Below are positions 37,859 to 45,048 of a stretch of 64,000 nucleotides of DNA, piece by piece; position 1 is the stretch's first letter; the number at the start of each line of letters is the position of its first letter. Location: assembly GCF_014650875.1 (NCBI RefSeq), contig NZ_BMVU01000029.1, positions 1 through 64,000 of the forward strand, given 5' to 3'. Under the pieces are notes generated by a model. The model made no database searches. It saw only the letters and a list, made by a program, of their open reading frames with translations, and was not told the origin of the DNA. This DNA is from Streptomyces minutiscleroticus. GTDB lineage: Bacteria > Actinomycetota > Actinomycetes > Streptomycetales > Streptomycetaceae. The position numbers were made by a program, and so were the translations under genes.

Positions 37859-38515
37859 ATGATGATCACCGCCGACGCCCTGCTGTTCGACAACGACGGA
37901 ACGCTCGTCTCGTCCCTGGAGTCCGTGCGCCGCTGCTGGACGGCGTGGGCGCACGAGTACGGGATCACCGCCGAGGAGTTCGCGCGGGTCGAGCTGCACG
38001 GCCGGACGGCCGCCGCGATCGTCGCCGACCTGGTGCCCGCCGAGCGCGTGCCGAAGGCCGTGGCGCGCATCGAGGAGCTGGAGGTCGAGGACGCCGGGCG
38101 CGCCGGGGGCGGCGTACGGCCGCTGCCCGGCACCGCCGAGCTGCTGCGCTCGCTGCCCGCCGACCGCTGGGCCGTCGTCACCTCGGCCACCCGCCGGCTG
38201 GCCGGGGCCCGGCTCGCCGTCGCGGGCGTGCGGCCCGGGACGCTGATAGCCGCCGACGACGTCACGCGCGGCAAGCCCGACCCCGAGCCCTTCCTCCTGG
38301 CCGCCCGCGCGCTGGGCGTGGACCCGGCCCGCTGCGTCGTCTTCGAGGACGCGCCCGCGGGCCTGCGGGCCGGCCGCGCCGCCGGCATGGCCACGGTGGC
38401 GTTGACCACAACCCACACCGCCGCCGAGCTGGCGGCCGACGTGGTCGTGCGGGACCTGTCCGCCGTGTCCGCACAGGTCACGCAGGACGGGGTGCGGATC
38501 ACCGTCGAGGGGTGA
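37859..38515 (+). CDS. HAD-family hydrolase (subfamily IA)
   Basis: 218 residues. HAD motif I DALLFDNDGTLVSS (nucleophile and acid Asp), motif II VVTSATRR, motif III GKPDPEPFLLAARALGV and motif IV VFEDAPAGLRAGRAAG are complete. It is a phosphatase of the beta-phosphoglucomutase/phosphoglycolate/sugar-phosphatase type; substrate unknown. No Shine-Dalgarno sequence; TAGGGT (37846-37851) lies 7 nt before the first ATG, suggesting a leaderless mRNA. Confidence 0.92.
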   Translation: MMITADALLFDNDGTLVSSLESVRRCWTAWAHEYGITAEEFARVELHGRTAAAIVADLVPAERVPKAVARIEELEVEDAGRAGGGVRPLPGTAELLRSLPADRWAVVTSATRRLAGARLAVAGVRPGTLIAADDVTRGKPDPEPFLLAARALGVDPARCVVFEDAPAGLRAGRAAGMATVALTTTHTAAELAADVVVRDLSAVSAQVTQDGVRITVEG

Positions 38516-38527
38516 GCCGTCCGTGCG

Positions 38528-38546
38528 GGTGTCCGGAATACGGACA
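38528..38546. promoter_or_regulatory. 7-bp dyad between HAD gene and met leader
   Basis: GTGTCCG (38528-38534) and CGGACAC (38540-38546) are perfect complements around GAATA. It starts 13 nt after the HAD stop codon and about 29 nt before the likely -10 of the leader peptide. It could be a small terminator or a repressor site for metN. Confidence 0.4.
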
Positions 38547-38588
38547 CCTATGAGGGCTTCCGGGGGTGCGTCTGCTTTACTTGCAGCC

Positions 38589-38675
38589 ATGACCACGACG
38601 AGCAGCCGCATCCCTGCGACCGAGGCGACCATGACGCCCGGTGCTCGTTGTACGTGTCGAATGTGCGGCTTCTAG
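38589..38675 (+). CDS. Cys-rich leader peptide of metNIQ
   Basis: 28 codons, ATG at 38589 to TAG at 38673-38675. The peptide begins MTTTSSRIPATEATMTPGAR and ends with three closely spaced cysteines, CTCRMCGF. It has no Shine-Dalgarno sequence; TTTACT (38575-38580) is 8 nt upstream. Small Cys-rich leader ORFs in actinobacteria are known to sense cysteine supply by ribosome stalling and to control downstream sulfur genes. Its place 231 nt before metN points to cysteine-dependent control of methionine uptake. Too short for ordinary gene callers. Confidence 0.75.
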   Translation: MTTTSSRIPATEATMTPGARCTCRMCGF

Positions 38676-38905
38676 AGGGCCCCCGCACCACCCGAGCCTC
38701 GCGCCCCGAAGCGAGCCCGCCCGCGTCCGCCCGTACGGCGTCCGTACCGGACCGGGCACCCCACCGCCGCACCGGCGTGGGGGAATCCGCCGCACACGTT
38801 CTCCCCGGTTCCACCGCCACCGCGAGAACCGTGCCGCGTCCCGACCGCATGCACCCGTGCCGGGCGGACACCCACGCCCCGCACTCGACAGTGACGGAAA
38901 CCCCA
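38676..38905 (+). promoter_or_regulatory. metN leader region after the Cys peptide
   Basis: 230 nt with GC-rich stretches capable of several alternative pairings (for example the TCGCGCCCCGAAGCGAG stem near 38700). I do not see a SAM riboswitch consensus. It probably carries the attenuator or ribosome-site sequestering structure governed by the leader peptide. Details need RNA folding. Confidence 0.4.
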
Positions 38906-39940
38906 GTGATCACGACATCGGGCCTGACCAAGGTCTACCGTTCGCGCGGCCGTGAGATCACCGCCCTCGACGGCGTCGACCTGCACGTCCGCGAAGGCGA
39001 GGTGTACGGCGTCATCGGCCAGTCCGGCGCCGGCAAGTCCTCGCTCATCCGCTGCGTCAACCTGCTGGAGCGGCCCACCTCCGGCACCGTGACCGTCGAC
39101 GGGCAGGACCTGACGGCCCTCGCCGGGCGCGGTCCGCGCGCCGGCCGGGAGCTGCGCGCCGCCCGCAGCCGCATCGGCATGGTCTTCCAGCACTTCAACC
39201 TGCTGTCCTCGCGCACCGTCCAGGACAACGTCGAGCTGCCCCTCGAAATCCTCGGCATGTCGGGGAAGGAACGTTCCCGCAAGGCGCTCGAACTGCTCGA
39301 CCTCGTCGGCCTCTCCGACAAGGCGAAGGCCTACCCCGCCCAGCTCTCCGGCGGCCAGAAGCAGCGGGTCGGCATCGCCCGCGCGCTGGCCGGCGACCCC
39401 AAGGTGCTGCTGTCCGACGAGGCGACCAGCGCCCTCGACCCGCAGACCACCCGCTCGATCCTGCAGCTGCTGCGCGACCTCAACCGCCGGCTCGGCCTGA
39501 CCGTGCTCCTCATCACGCACGAGATGGACGTCGTCAAGACCGTCTGCGACTCCGCCGCCCTGATGGAGCGCGGGCGGATCGCCGAGTCCGGCACCGTCGC
39601 CGAGCTGCTGGCCACGCCCGGCTCGCGGCTGGCGTCCGCGCTGTTCCCGGTGAGCGGCGAGGCCTCCGGCGAGGACCGCACCGTCGTCGACGTCACCTTC
39701 CACGGCGACGCCGCGACCCGGCCCGTCGTCTCGGAGCTGGCGCGCACGTACAACATCGACATCTCGATCCTCGGCGCCGCGATGGACACCGTCGGCGGCC
39801 GGCAGGTCGGCCGGATGCGCATCGAGCTGCCCGGCCGCTACGAGGACAACGTGGTGCCGATCGGCTTCCTGCGCGAGCAGGGCCTGCAGATCGACGTTCC
39901 GGGGCAGGAGCCCGCGCTGGTGAAGGAAGGTGCCGAGTGA
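38906..39940 (+). CDS. metN: methionine ABC transporter ATP-binding protein
   Basis: 344 residues. Walker A GQSGAGKSSLIRC, ABC signature LSGGQKQRV, Walker B VLLSDEATSALDP, switch His in LLITHEMD. A C-terminal NIL/ACT-like domain (residues ~262-340, RPVVSELARTYNIDISILGA) binds methionine and inhibits transport in trans. The GTG at 38906 gives MITTSGLTKVY; another GTG at 38891 would add five residues. Neither has a strong Shine-Dalgarno sequence, consistent with control by the leader. metI overlaps by 4 nt. Confidence 0.93.
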   Translation: MITTSGLTKVYRSRGREITALDGVDLHVREGEVYGVIGQSGAGKSSLIRCVNLLERPTSGTVTVDGQDLTALAGRGPRAGRELRAARSRIGMVFQHFNLLSSRTVQDNVELPLEILGMSGKERSRKALELLDLVGLSDKAKAYPAQLSGGQKQRVGIARALAGDPKVLLSDEATSALDPQTTRSILQLLRDLNRRLGLTVLLITHEMDVVKTVCDSAALMERGRIAESGTVAELLATPGSRLASALFPVSGEASGEDRTVVDVTFHGDAATRPVVSELARTYNIDISILGAAMDTVGGRQVGRMRIELPGRYEDNVVPIGFLREQGLQIDVPGQEPALVKEGAE

Positions 39941-40716
39941 CCTGGTCGGAGATGCAGCCCCTGCTGTCGCAGGCGAGCTGGGACACGCTCTACATGGTGG
40001 GCTGGTCCACGCTGATCGCGATCGTCGGCGGCCTGCCGCTCGGCGTGCTGCTGGTCCTGACCGACCGCGGCGGACTGCTGCAGAACGTCGTGGCCAACAA
40101 GGTCATCGGACAGGTCGTGAACATCGCCCGCTCGATGCCGTTCATCATCCTGATGGTCGCGCTGATGGGCTTCACCCGCTCCGTCACGGGCACCACCATC
40201 GGCCGCGAGGCCGCCATCGTGCCGCTGGCCGTGGGCGCCATCCCGTTCTTCGCGCGCCTGGTCGAGACGGCCGTGCGCGAGGTGGACGGCGGGCTCGTCG
40301 AGGCCGTGCAGGCGATGGGCGGCAACACCTGGACGGTCGTCCGCAAGGTCCTCGTGCCCGAGTCCCTGCCGTCCCTGATCTCCAGCACCACCACGACGAT
40401 CGTCGCCCTCATCGGCTACTCGGCGATGGCCGGCACGGTCGGCGCCGGCGGCCTCGGCGACATCGCCATCCGCTACGGCTACCAGCGCTTCGAGACCGAG
40501 CTGATGTGGGTGACGGTGGCCGTCCTGGCCGTGGTCATCTCCGTGATCCAGTTCGCCGGCGACTACGCCGCCCGTGCGCTGCACCGGCGCGGCGGCCGCT
40601 CCGGCGCCGCTCCGCGCCTCAGGCTGCTGAAGGACGGCAGGACGGGAGCCCCGGCCGCCGGGACGGCGGACGGCGCCTCCGGCACGGCCGCGGCCGAGGT
40701 GCGCAAGGCCGCCTGA
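39937..40716 (+). CDS. metI: methionine ABC transporter permease
   Basis: 259 residues with about five membrane helices and the permease EAA-type loop (AVQAMGGNTWTVVRKVLVPE). N-terminal QASWDTLYMVGWSTLIAIVG and GYSAMAGTVGAGGLGDIAIR are typical of MetI. The GTG overlaps the metN stop (GTGA). The C-terminal 45 residues are a charged Gly/Ala-rich tail not usual in the family. Confidence 0.94.
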   Translation: MTWSEMQPLLSQASWDTLYMVGWSTLIAIVGGLPLGVLLVLTDRGGLLQNVVANKVIGQVVNIARSMPFIILMVALMGFTRSVTGTTIGREAAIVPLAVGAIPFFARLVETAVREVDGGLVEAVQAMGGNTWTVVRKVLVPESLPSLISSTTTTIVALIGYSAMAGTVGAGGLGDIAIRYGYQRFETELMWVTVAVLAVVISVIQFAGDYAARALHRRGGRSGAAPRLRLLKDGRTGAPAAGTADGASGTAAAEVRKAA

Positions 40717-40735
40717 GCCGCGGCCGCACCCCGCT

Positions 40736-40757
40736 CCGCCCGTCGTCCGACGGGCGG
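40736..40757 (+). terminator. intercistronic hairpin between metI and metQ
   Basis: CCGCCCGTCG (40736-40745) pairs perfectly with CGACGGGCGG (40748-40757). It lies 20 nt after the metI stop and 122 nt before metQ. It may lower read-through or protect the metNI message, so the two binding proteins may be expressed at a different level. Confidence 0.5.
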
Positions 40758-40879
40758 CCGCCGACGGCGGTGGACCCGCCGTCCGGCCGGTCCGTGCTGC
40801 CCGCGACCGCGCACCGGCCCCCACTCGTCCCCGCCCACCCGAGACGGGGTCGTACCACTCATGAGGAAAGGCACTTTTC

Positions 40880-41713
40880 GTGCGTAAGACCGCCAAGATC
40901 ACCACCGCTGCCCTCGCCGCCGGCGCCCTCACCCTGGGGCTCACCGCCTGCGGCTCCGAGGAGGACTCCGGCTCCGGCTCCGGCGCGAGCGGCCCGCTCG
41001 TCGTCGCGGCCAGCCCCGTCCCGCACGCCGAGATCCTGAACTACGTCAAGGACAACCTGGCCAAGGACGCGGGCCTGGACCTGGAGGTCAAGGAGTTCAC
41101 CGACTACGTCACGCCGAACACGGCGACCGAGGACGGGTCCGTGGACGCCAACTACTTCCAGAACCAGCCCTACCTCGACGACTTCAACAAGAAGAACGGC
41201 ACCCACATCGTGCCGGTCGTCACGGTGCACCTGGAGCCGCTCGGCCTGTACTCCAGCAAGGTGGACAAGGCGGACGACCTCAAGAGCGGCGCCACCGTCG
41301 CCGTCCCGAACGACACCGTCAACGAGGGCCGCGCGCTCAAGCTGCTCGACGCCAACGGGATCATCACGCTCAAGGACGGCGCGGGCAACGACGCGACCCC
41401 GAACGACATCGCCGAGAACCCCAGGAAGCTGAAGTTCAAGGAGCTGGAGGCGGCGCAGACCCCGCGCTCCCTCGACGACGTCGACGCCGCGGTGATCAAC
41501 GGCAACTACGCCATCGAGTCCGACCTCAAGCCCTCCGAGGACGCCCTGGTCCTGGAGTCGGCCAAGGACAACCCGTACGGCAACTTCCTCGCGGTCAAGG
41601 ACGGCGGCGAGGACGACCCGCGGGTGAAGAAGCTCGCCGAGCTCCTCACCTCCGACGAGGTCAGGAAGTTCATCGAGGACAAGTACGCCGGCTCCGTCCT
41701 CCCGTCCTTCTGA
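40880..41713 (+). CDS. metQ: MetQ/NlpA-type methionine-binding lipoprotein (copy 1)
   Basis: 277 residues. Lipoprotein signal MRKTAKITTAALAAGALTLG with lipobox LTAC (Cys24). The NlpA fold shows VVAASPVPHAEILNYVKDNL, LEVKEFTDYVTPNTATEDGS and VDANYFQNQPYLDDFNKKNG. It delivers methionine to MetNI on the outer face of the membrane. The GTG start follows AGGAAAGG. A paralogue follows 31 nt downstream. Confidence 0.95.
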   Translation: MRKTAKITTAALAAGALTLGLTACGSEEDSGSGSGASGPLVVAASPVPHAEILNYVKDNLAKDAGLDLEVKEFTDYVTPNTATEDGSVDANYFQNQPYLDDFNKKNGTHIVPVVTVHLEPLGLYSSKVDKADDLKSGATVAVPNDTVNEGRALKLLDANGIITLKDGAGNDATPNDIAENPRKLKFKELEAAQTPRSLDDVDAAVINGNYAIESDLKPSEDALVLESAKDNPYGNFLAVKDGGEDDPRVKKLAELLTSDEVRKFIEDKYAGSVLPSF

Positions 41714-41744
41714 CCGGCGCGGAAGCACCCCGGAGGAAACGAAC

Positions 41745-42578
41745 ATGCGCAAGACCGTCCTGCCCGCGGCGGCCGGCCTCCTGGCCCTCGGCCTCGCCCT
41801 GACCGCCTGCGGCTCGGACACGGACTCCGCCGGCGGTGACGGCGCCGACGACACCCTCGTCGTCGGCGCCACCCCCGTCCCGGCCGGCGAGGTCCTGACG
41901 TACATCAAGGACGACCTGGCCGCGGACGCGGGCCTGAAGCTGGAGATCAAGGAGTTCACGGACTACGTCCTGCCGAACACCGCGCTCCAGGAGGGCTCGC
42001 TCGACGCGAACCTGTACCAGCACGAGCCCTACCTGAAGGACTTCAACGAGTCCAAGGGCACCGACCTGGTCGCGGTCGAGCCCGTCTACCTGCCGCCCCT
42101 GGGCGTCTACTCCAAGAAGGTCGAGGACATCGCGGAGCTCGCCGACGGAGCCACCGTCGCCGTGCCCAACGACACCACCAACGAGGGCCGCGCCCTCGAC
42201 CTCCTGGCCGCCGAGGGCGTCATCACGCTCAAGGACGGCGCCGGCGCGGACGCGTCCCCCGAGGACGTCGCCGAGAACCCCAGGAACCTGAAGTTCAAGG
42301 AGCTGGAGCCGGCCCAGCTGCCGCGCTCGCTGGACGACGTCGACGCCGCCGTCATCAACAACAACTACGCCCTGGACGCGGACCTCAGCCCCGCACAGGA
42401 CGCCATCGCGCTGGAGTCCGCGAAGGACAACCCGTACTCCAACGTCCTCGCGGTCAAGCGCGGCGACGAGGACGATCCGCGGGTAGGGAAGCTCGCGAAG
42501 CTCCTCGCCTCCGACGAGGTCAGGAAGTTCATCGAGGACAAGTACGAGGGCTCGGTCCTGCCGGCCGTCACCGGCTGA
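41745..42578 (+). CDS. MetQ/NlpA-type binding lipoprotein (copy 2)
   Basis: 277 residues, the same length as copy 1 and clearly its tandem paralogue: shared stretches include IKEFTDYVLPNTALQEGSLD, AVPNDT-NEGRALxLL and LLASDEVRKFIEDKYEGSVL. Lipobox LTAC at Cys22. GGAGG precedes the ATG. Differences concentrate in ligand-pocket regions, so it may bind another ligand (for example D-methionine, methionine sulfoxide or a dipeptide); this is inference. Last gene of metNIQQ. Confidence 0.93.
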   Translation: MRKTVLPAAAGLLALGLALTACGSDTDSAGGDGADDTLVVGATPVPAGEVLTYIKDDLAADAGLKLEIKEFTDYVLPNTALQEGSLDANLYQHEPYLKDFNESKGTDLVAVEPVYLPPLGVYSKKVEDIAELADGATVAVPNDTTNEGRALDLLAAEGVITLKDGAGADASPEDVAENPRNLKFKELEPAQLPRSLDDVDAAVINNNYALDADLSPAQDAIALESAKDNPYSNVLAVKRGDEDDPRVGKLAKLLASDEVRKFIEDKYEGSVLPAVTG

Positions 42579-42612
42579 CACGCCGCCGCCCGCCGCACCC
42601 CGGTGCCCGCCT

Positions 42613-42670
42613 CCGCACCACGGGGTCCCCTCCGCGCCCGCCGGGCGGCCGGGGAGACCCCGTGGTGCGG
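42613..42670 (+). terminator. metNIQQ terminator
   Basis: CCGCACCACGGGGTC (42613-42627) pairs perfectly with GACCCCGTGGTGCGG (42656-42670); the inner part can pair further (CCC with GGG). It starts 35 nt after the stop of the second metQ. Confidence 0.8.
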
Positions 42671-42740
42671 CCGGGGGCCTCCATGCTGCATGCTGGGCAG
42701 TTCAGCAGGCCCTGGTCCCCCGAAGGTTACGGAGCGGCGC

Positions 42741-43388
42741 ATGACTACAGCCTCCCCGGGTTTCCCCGACGTCTCCCTCAGTACGGAGCGGTTGGTGCTG
42801 CGCCCGTTCGAGGAGGCGGACGTCCCCGCCCTGGCCGAGATGATGAACGACGAACTCGTCGTCACCTGGACCGCGGTGCCCCAGCCGTACACGGAGGAGG
42901 AGGCCCGCGCCTGGGTCGCCGACCACGCGCCCACGGAGCGCACGGCGGGCCGCGGCCTGGACTTCGCCGTCGCCGAGTTCCTCACCCAGCGCCTGGTCGG
43001 GGTGGTCCGGCTGGCGGGCACCGACTGGAGAGTGCGCTCCACGGAGCTGTCGTACATCGTCGCCCCCTGGGCCCGCGGCGAGGGGTACGCCTCCGAGGCC
43101 GCGCTCGCCACCGCCCGGTGGCTGTTCGACGACCAGAAGTTCGAGCGCATCGAGATCAGGACCGCGGCCGACAACACCGCCTCCCAGCAGGTCGCCCAGA
43201 AGATCGGCTGCATCAGCGAGGGCGTCCTGCGCAACGCCTGCATAGCGCGGGCCCGCACCGAGGACGGCGGCTGGACCGAGGTCCGCACCGACTTCATCGT
43301 GTGGAGCCTGCTGCCCGAGGACCTGGAGGGCGTCGGCGACCCCCTCGCCGGCGACGGCGGATACTCGTCGTTCCCCGACTGGAACTGA
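42741..43388 (+). CDS. RimJ/RimL-like GNAT acetyltransferase
   Basis: 215 residues. Opens LSTERLVLRPFEEADVPALA, the usual start of RimJ/RimL-type acetyltransferases. Acetyl-CoA region LSYIVAPWARGEGYASEAAL and RIEIRTAADNTASQQVAQKI are intact. Probable N-terminal or small-molecule amine acetylation; substrate unknown. The start follows GGAG. Stands alone between metQ and cobL. Confidence 0.88.
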   Translation: MTTASPGFPDVSLSTERLVLRPFEEADVPALAEMMNDELVVTWTAVPQPYTEEEARAWVADHAPTERTAGRGLDFAVAEFLTQRLVGVVRLAGTDWRVRSTELSYIVAPWARGEGYASEAALATARWLFDDQKFERIEIRTAADNTASQQVAQKIGCISEGVLRNACIARARTEDGGWTEVRTDFIVWSLLPEDLEGVGDPLAGDGGYSSFPDWN

Positions 43389-43500
43389 GCGCCCCGGCGC
43401 GCCGGGCCGACCCGCGCACGCGCCGCCGCGGCCCACCGGATACGCTCACGGGGCTCCGCCCGCCCGAACCACCTGCGAAGACCCCAGGAGACTGACAACG

Positions 43501-44712
43501 ATGGCCGACCGGGTCACGGTGATCGGCTGGGACGGCTCGCCGCTGACCGCCGCGGCGCGCTCCGCACTCGGCGCCGCCACACTGGTCGCAGGAGCCGCCC
43601 ACCACCTGGCGCTCCCGGAAGTACCGCCCGCCGCCGAACGCGTCCGCCTCGGCAGCGTCGCCCTCGCCGCCCGGCGCATCGCCGCCCACCGCGGCACCGC
43701 CGTCGTCCTCGCCGACGGGGACCCCGGCTTCTTCGGCGTCGTACGGACCCTGCGCGCGCCCGAGTTCGGTCTGGAGGTGGAGGTCGTCCCGGCCGTCTCC
43801 TCCGTCGCCGCCGCCTTCGCCCGCGCCGGGATGCCCTGGGACGACGCCCAGGTGGTCGTCGCCCACCCGCGCACCCTGCGCCGCGCGGTGAACGTGTGCC
43901 GGGCGCACGGCAAGGTCGCCGTCCTCACCTCGCCCGGCGCCGGGCCCGCCGAACTCGGCCTGCTCCTCGAAGGCGTGCACCGCACCTTCGTCATCTGCGA
44001 GGAGCTCGGCACCGAGCGCGAGCAGGTCAGCGTCGTCACCTCCGACAAGGCCGCCGACCACACCTGGCGCGACCCCAACGTCGTCATCGTCATCGGCGGC
44101 CCCGTCACCTCCTCAGAGGACGGCGGCTGGCTCGCCGGACGCGCCCCCGGCGCCGGACCGCGCGGCTGGGCCCTGCCCGCCGAGGCGTACGGCGGCGGCC
44201 TGGGCGAGGGCGAGACGGAGCTGCTGCGCGCCGCCCAACTGGCCCGCCTCGGACCGCGCGTGGGCGACCTCGTGTGGGACATCGGCTGCGGCAGCGGCGC
44301 GTTCGCCGTGGAGGCCGCGCGCTGCGGCGCCGCCGTCATCGCCGTCGACCGCGACCCCGAGGCATGCGCCCGCGCCACGGCCACCGCCCGGCGCTTCGGC
44401 GTCCAGCTCCAGGTCGTGTCCGGCACCGCCCCGCACGTCCTGGAGAACCTGCCCGAACCCGATGTCGTACGGGTCGGGGGCGGCTCCGCCGAGGTGGTCT
44501 CCGCCGTCGCCGACCGCCGGCCGCAGCGCATCGTCACGCACGCCGCGACCCGCGACGCGGCCGAACGCGTCGGCCGCGACCTGACCGAGCACGGCTACCG
44601 GGTCGAGTGCGCCCTGCTGCAGTCCGTCGAACTCGACACGCGGGCCTGGACGGAGACGGAGCGGAGCGTCGCGTTCCTGCTCAGCGGGGTGCTTCCCGAC
44701 CGCGCCCCGTGA
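43501..44712 (+). CDS. cobL: precorrin-6Y C5,15-methyltransferase (decarboxylating), CbiE-CbiT fusion
   Basis: 403 residues. The N-terminal CbiE part (residues 1-200: VTVIGWDGSPLTAAARSALG, VVLADGDPGFFGVVRTL) has the tetrapyrrole methylase fold. The C-terminal CbiT part (210-400) is a class I methyltransferase with SAM loop VGDLVWDIGCGSGAFAVEAA. It methylates C5 and C15 and removes a carboxylate in cobalamin synthesis. CAGGAGA precedes the ATG; TACGCT (43441-43446) may be the -10. The bluB-cobT fusion follows on the same strand. Confidence 0.95.
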   Translation: MADRVTVIGWDGSPLTAAARSALGAATLVAGAAHHLALPEVPPAAERVRLGSVALAARRIAAHRGTAVVLADGDPGFFGVVRTLRAPEFGLEVEVVPAVSSVAAAFARAGMPWDDAQVVVAHPRTLRRAVNVCRAHGKVAVLTSPGAGPAELGLLLEGVHRTFVICEELGTEREQVSVVTSDKAADHTWRDPNVVIVIGGPVTSSEDGGWLAGRAPGAGPRGWALPAEAYGGGLGEGETELLRAAQLARLGPRVGDLVWDIGCGSGAFAVEAARCGAAVIAVDRDPEACARATATARRFGVQLQVVSGTAPHVLENLPEPDVVRVGGGSAEVVSAVADRRPQRIVTHAATRDAAERVGRDLTEHGYRVECALLQSVELDTRAWTETERSVAFLLSGVLPDRAP

Positions 44713-44735
44713 TCCTGCGGCCCCGCCGCGCGCGG

Positions 44736-44741
44736 TAGGCT
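44736..44741 (+). promoter_or_regulatory. candidate -10 element of the bluB-cobT transcript
   Basis: TAGGCT fits TANNNT and lies just after the cobL stop. If used, the leader would be about 300 nt. The -35 region is not convincing. Confidence 0.3.
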
Positions 44742-44909
44742 GGCCGATCGTTGTACTGCAAATGGGTGATCGACGGTGCGTCGGTCGATGTCCGGACAAC
44801 GCGCTCGTTTTCGGGGCGCGGGCGGTACGGCACAACCGGAGGGCGCGCAACGTGGCGCAGTCCACAGCGGGCCGTGGCGGATCAGGCTGCCGCGGCGGCG
44901 GACCGGCCG

Positions 44910-44966
44910 CGACAATGCCACTTAATGGCTTTGTCGACCGGCCGTTCGTGCCGCGCGGCACGAACG
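44910..44966 (+). promoter_or_regulatory. paired hairpins in the bluB-cobT leader
   Basis: Hairpin 1: CGACAA (44910-44915) with TTGTCG (44931-44936) and GCCA with TGGC inside, one T-T mismatch, loop CTTAA. Hairpin 2: a perfect 24-nt palindrome 44943-44966 (CGTTCGTGCCGC with GCGGCACGAACG). They are 6 nt apart and end 82 nt before the start codon. I do not find a B12 box or other cobalamin riboswitch consensus. Regulatory role inferred from position and structure. Confidence 0.5.
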
Positions 44967-45048
44967 CTCGTTGTCCTCCACGGGCGGCCCGCGTGCCGCT
45001 CCGGGCGAGCAGGGCGTAGGAGCACTAACCGATGGGCGAGGGGTACGC

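Noticed and set aside
38516-38905. SAM riboswitch before metN
   Set aside because: No SAM-I, SAM-II or SAM-IV core sequence could be matched; the Cys leader ORF explains the region better.
44762-45019. 85-codon ORF in the bluB-cobT leader
   Set aside because: Starts with ATG but has no ribosome site, runs through both hairpins and shows no recognisable protein pattern.
44713-45048. Cobalamin riboswitch before bluB-cobT
   Set aside because: Looked for the B12 box and the conserved GCCACTG-like core and did not find them; only generic hairpins are present.
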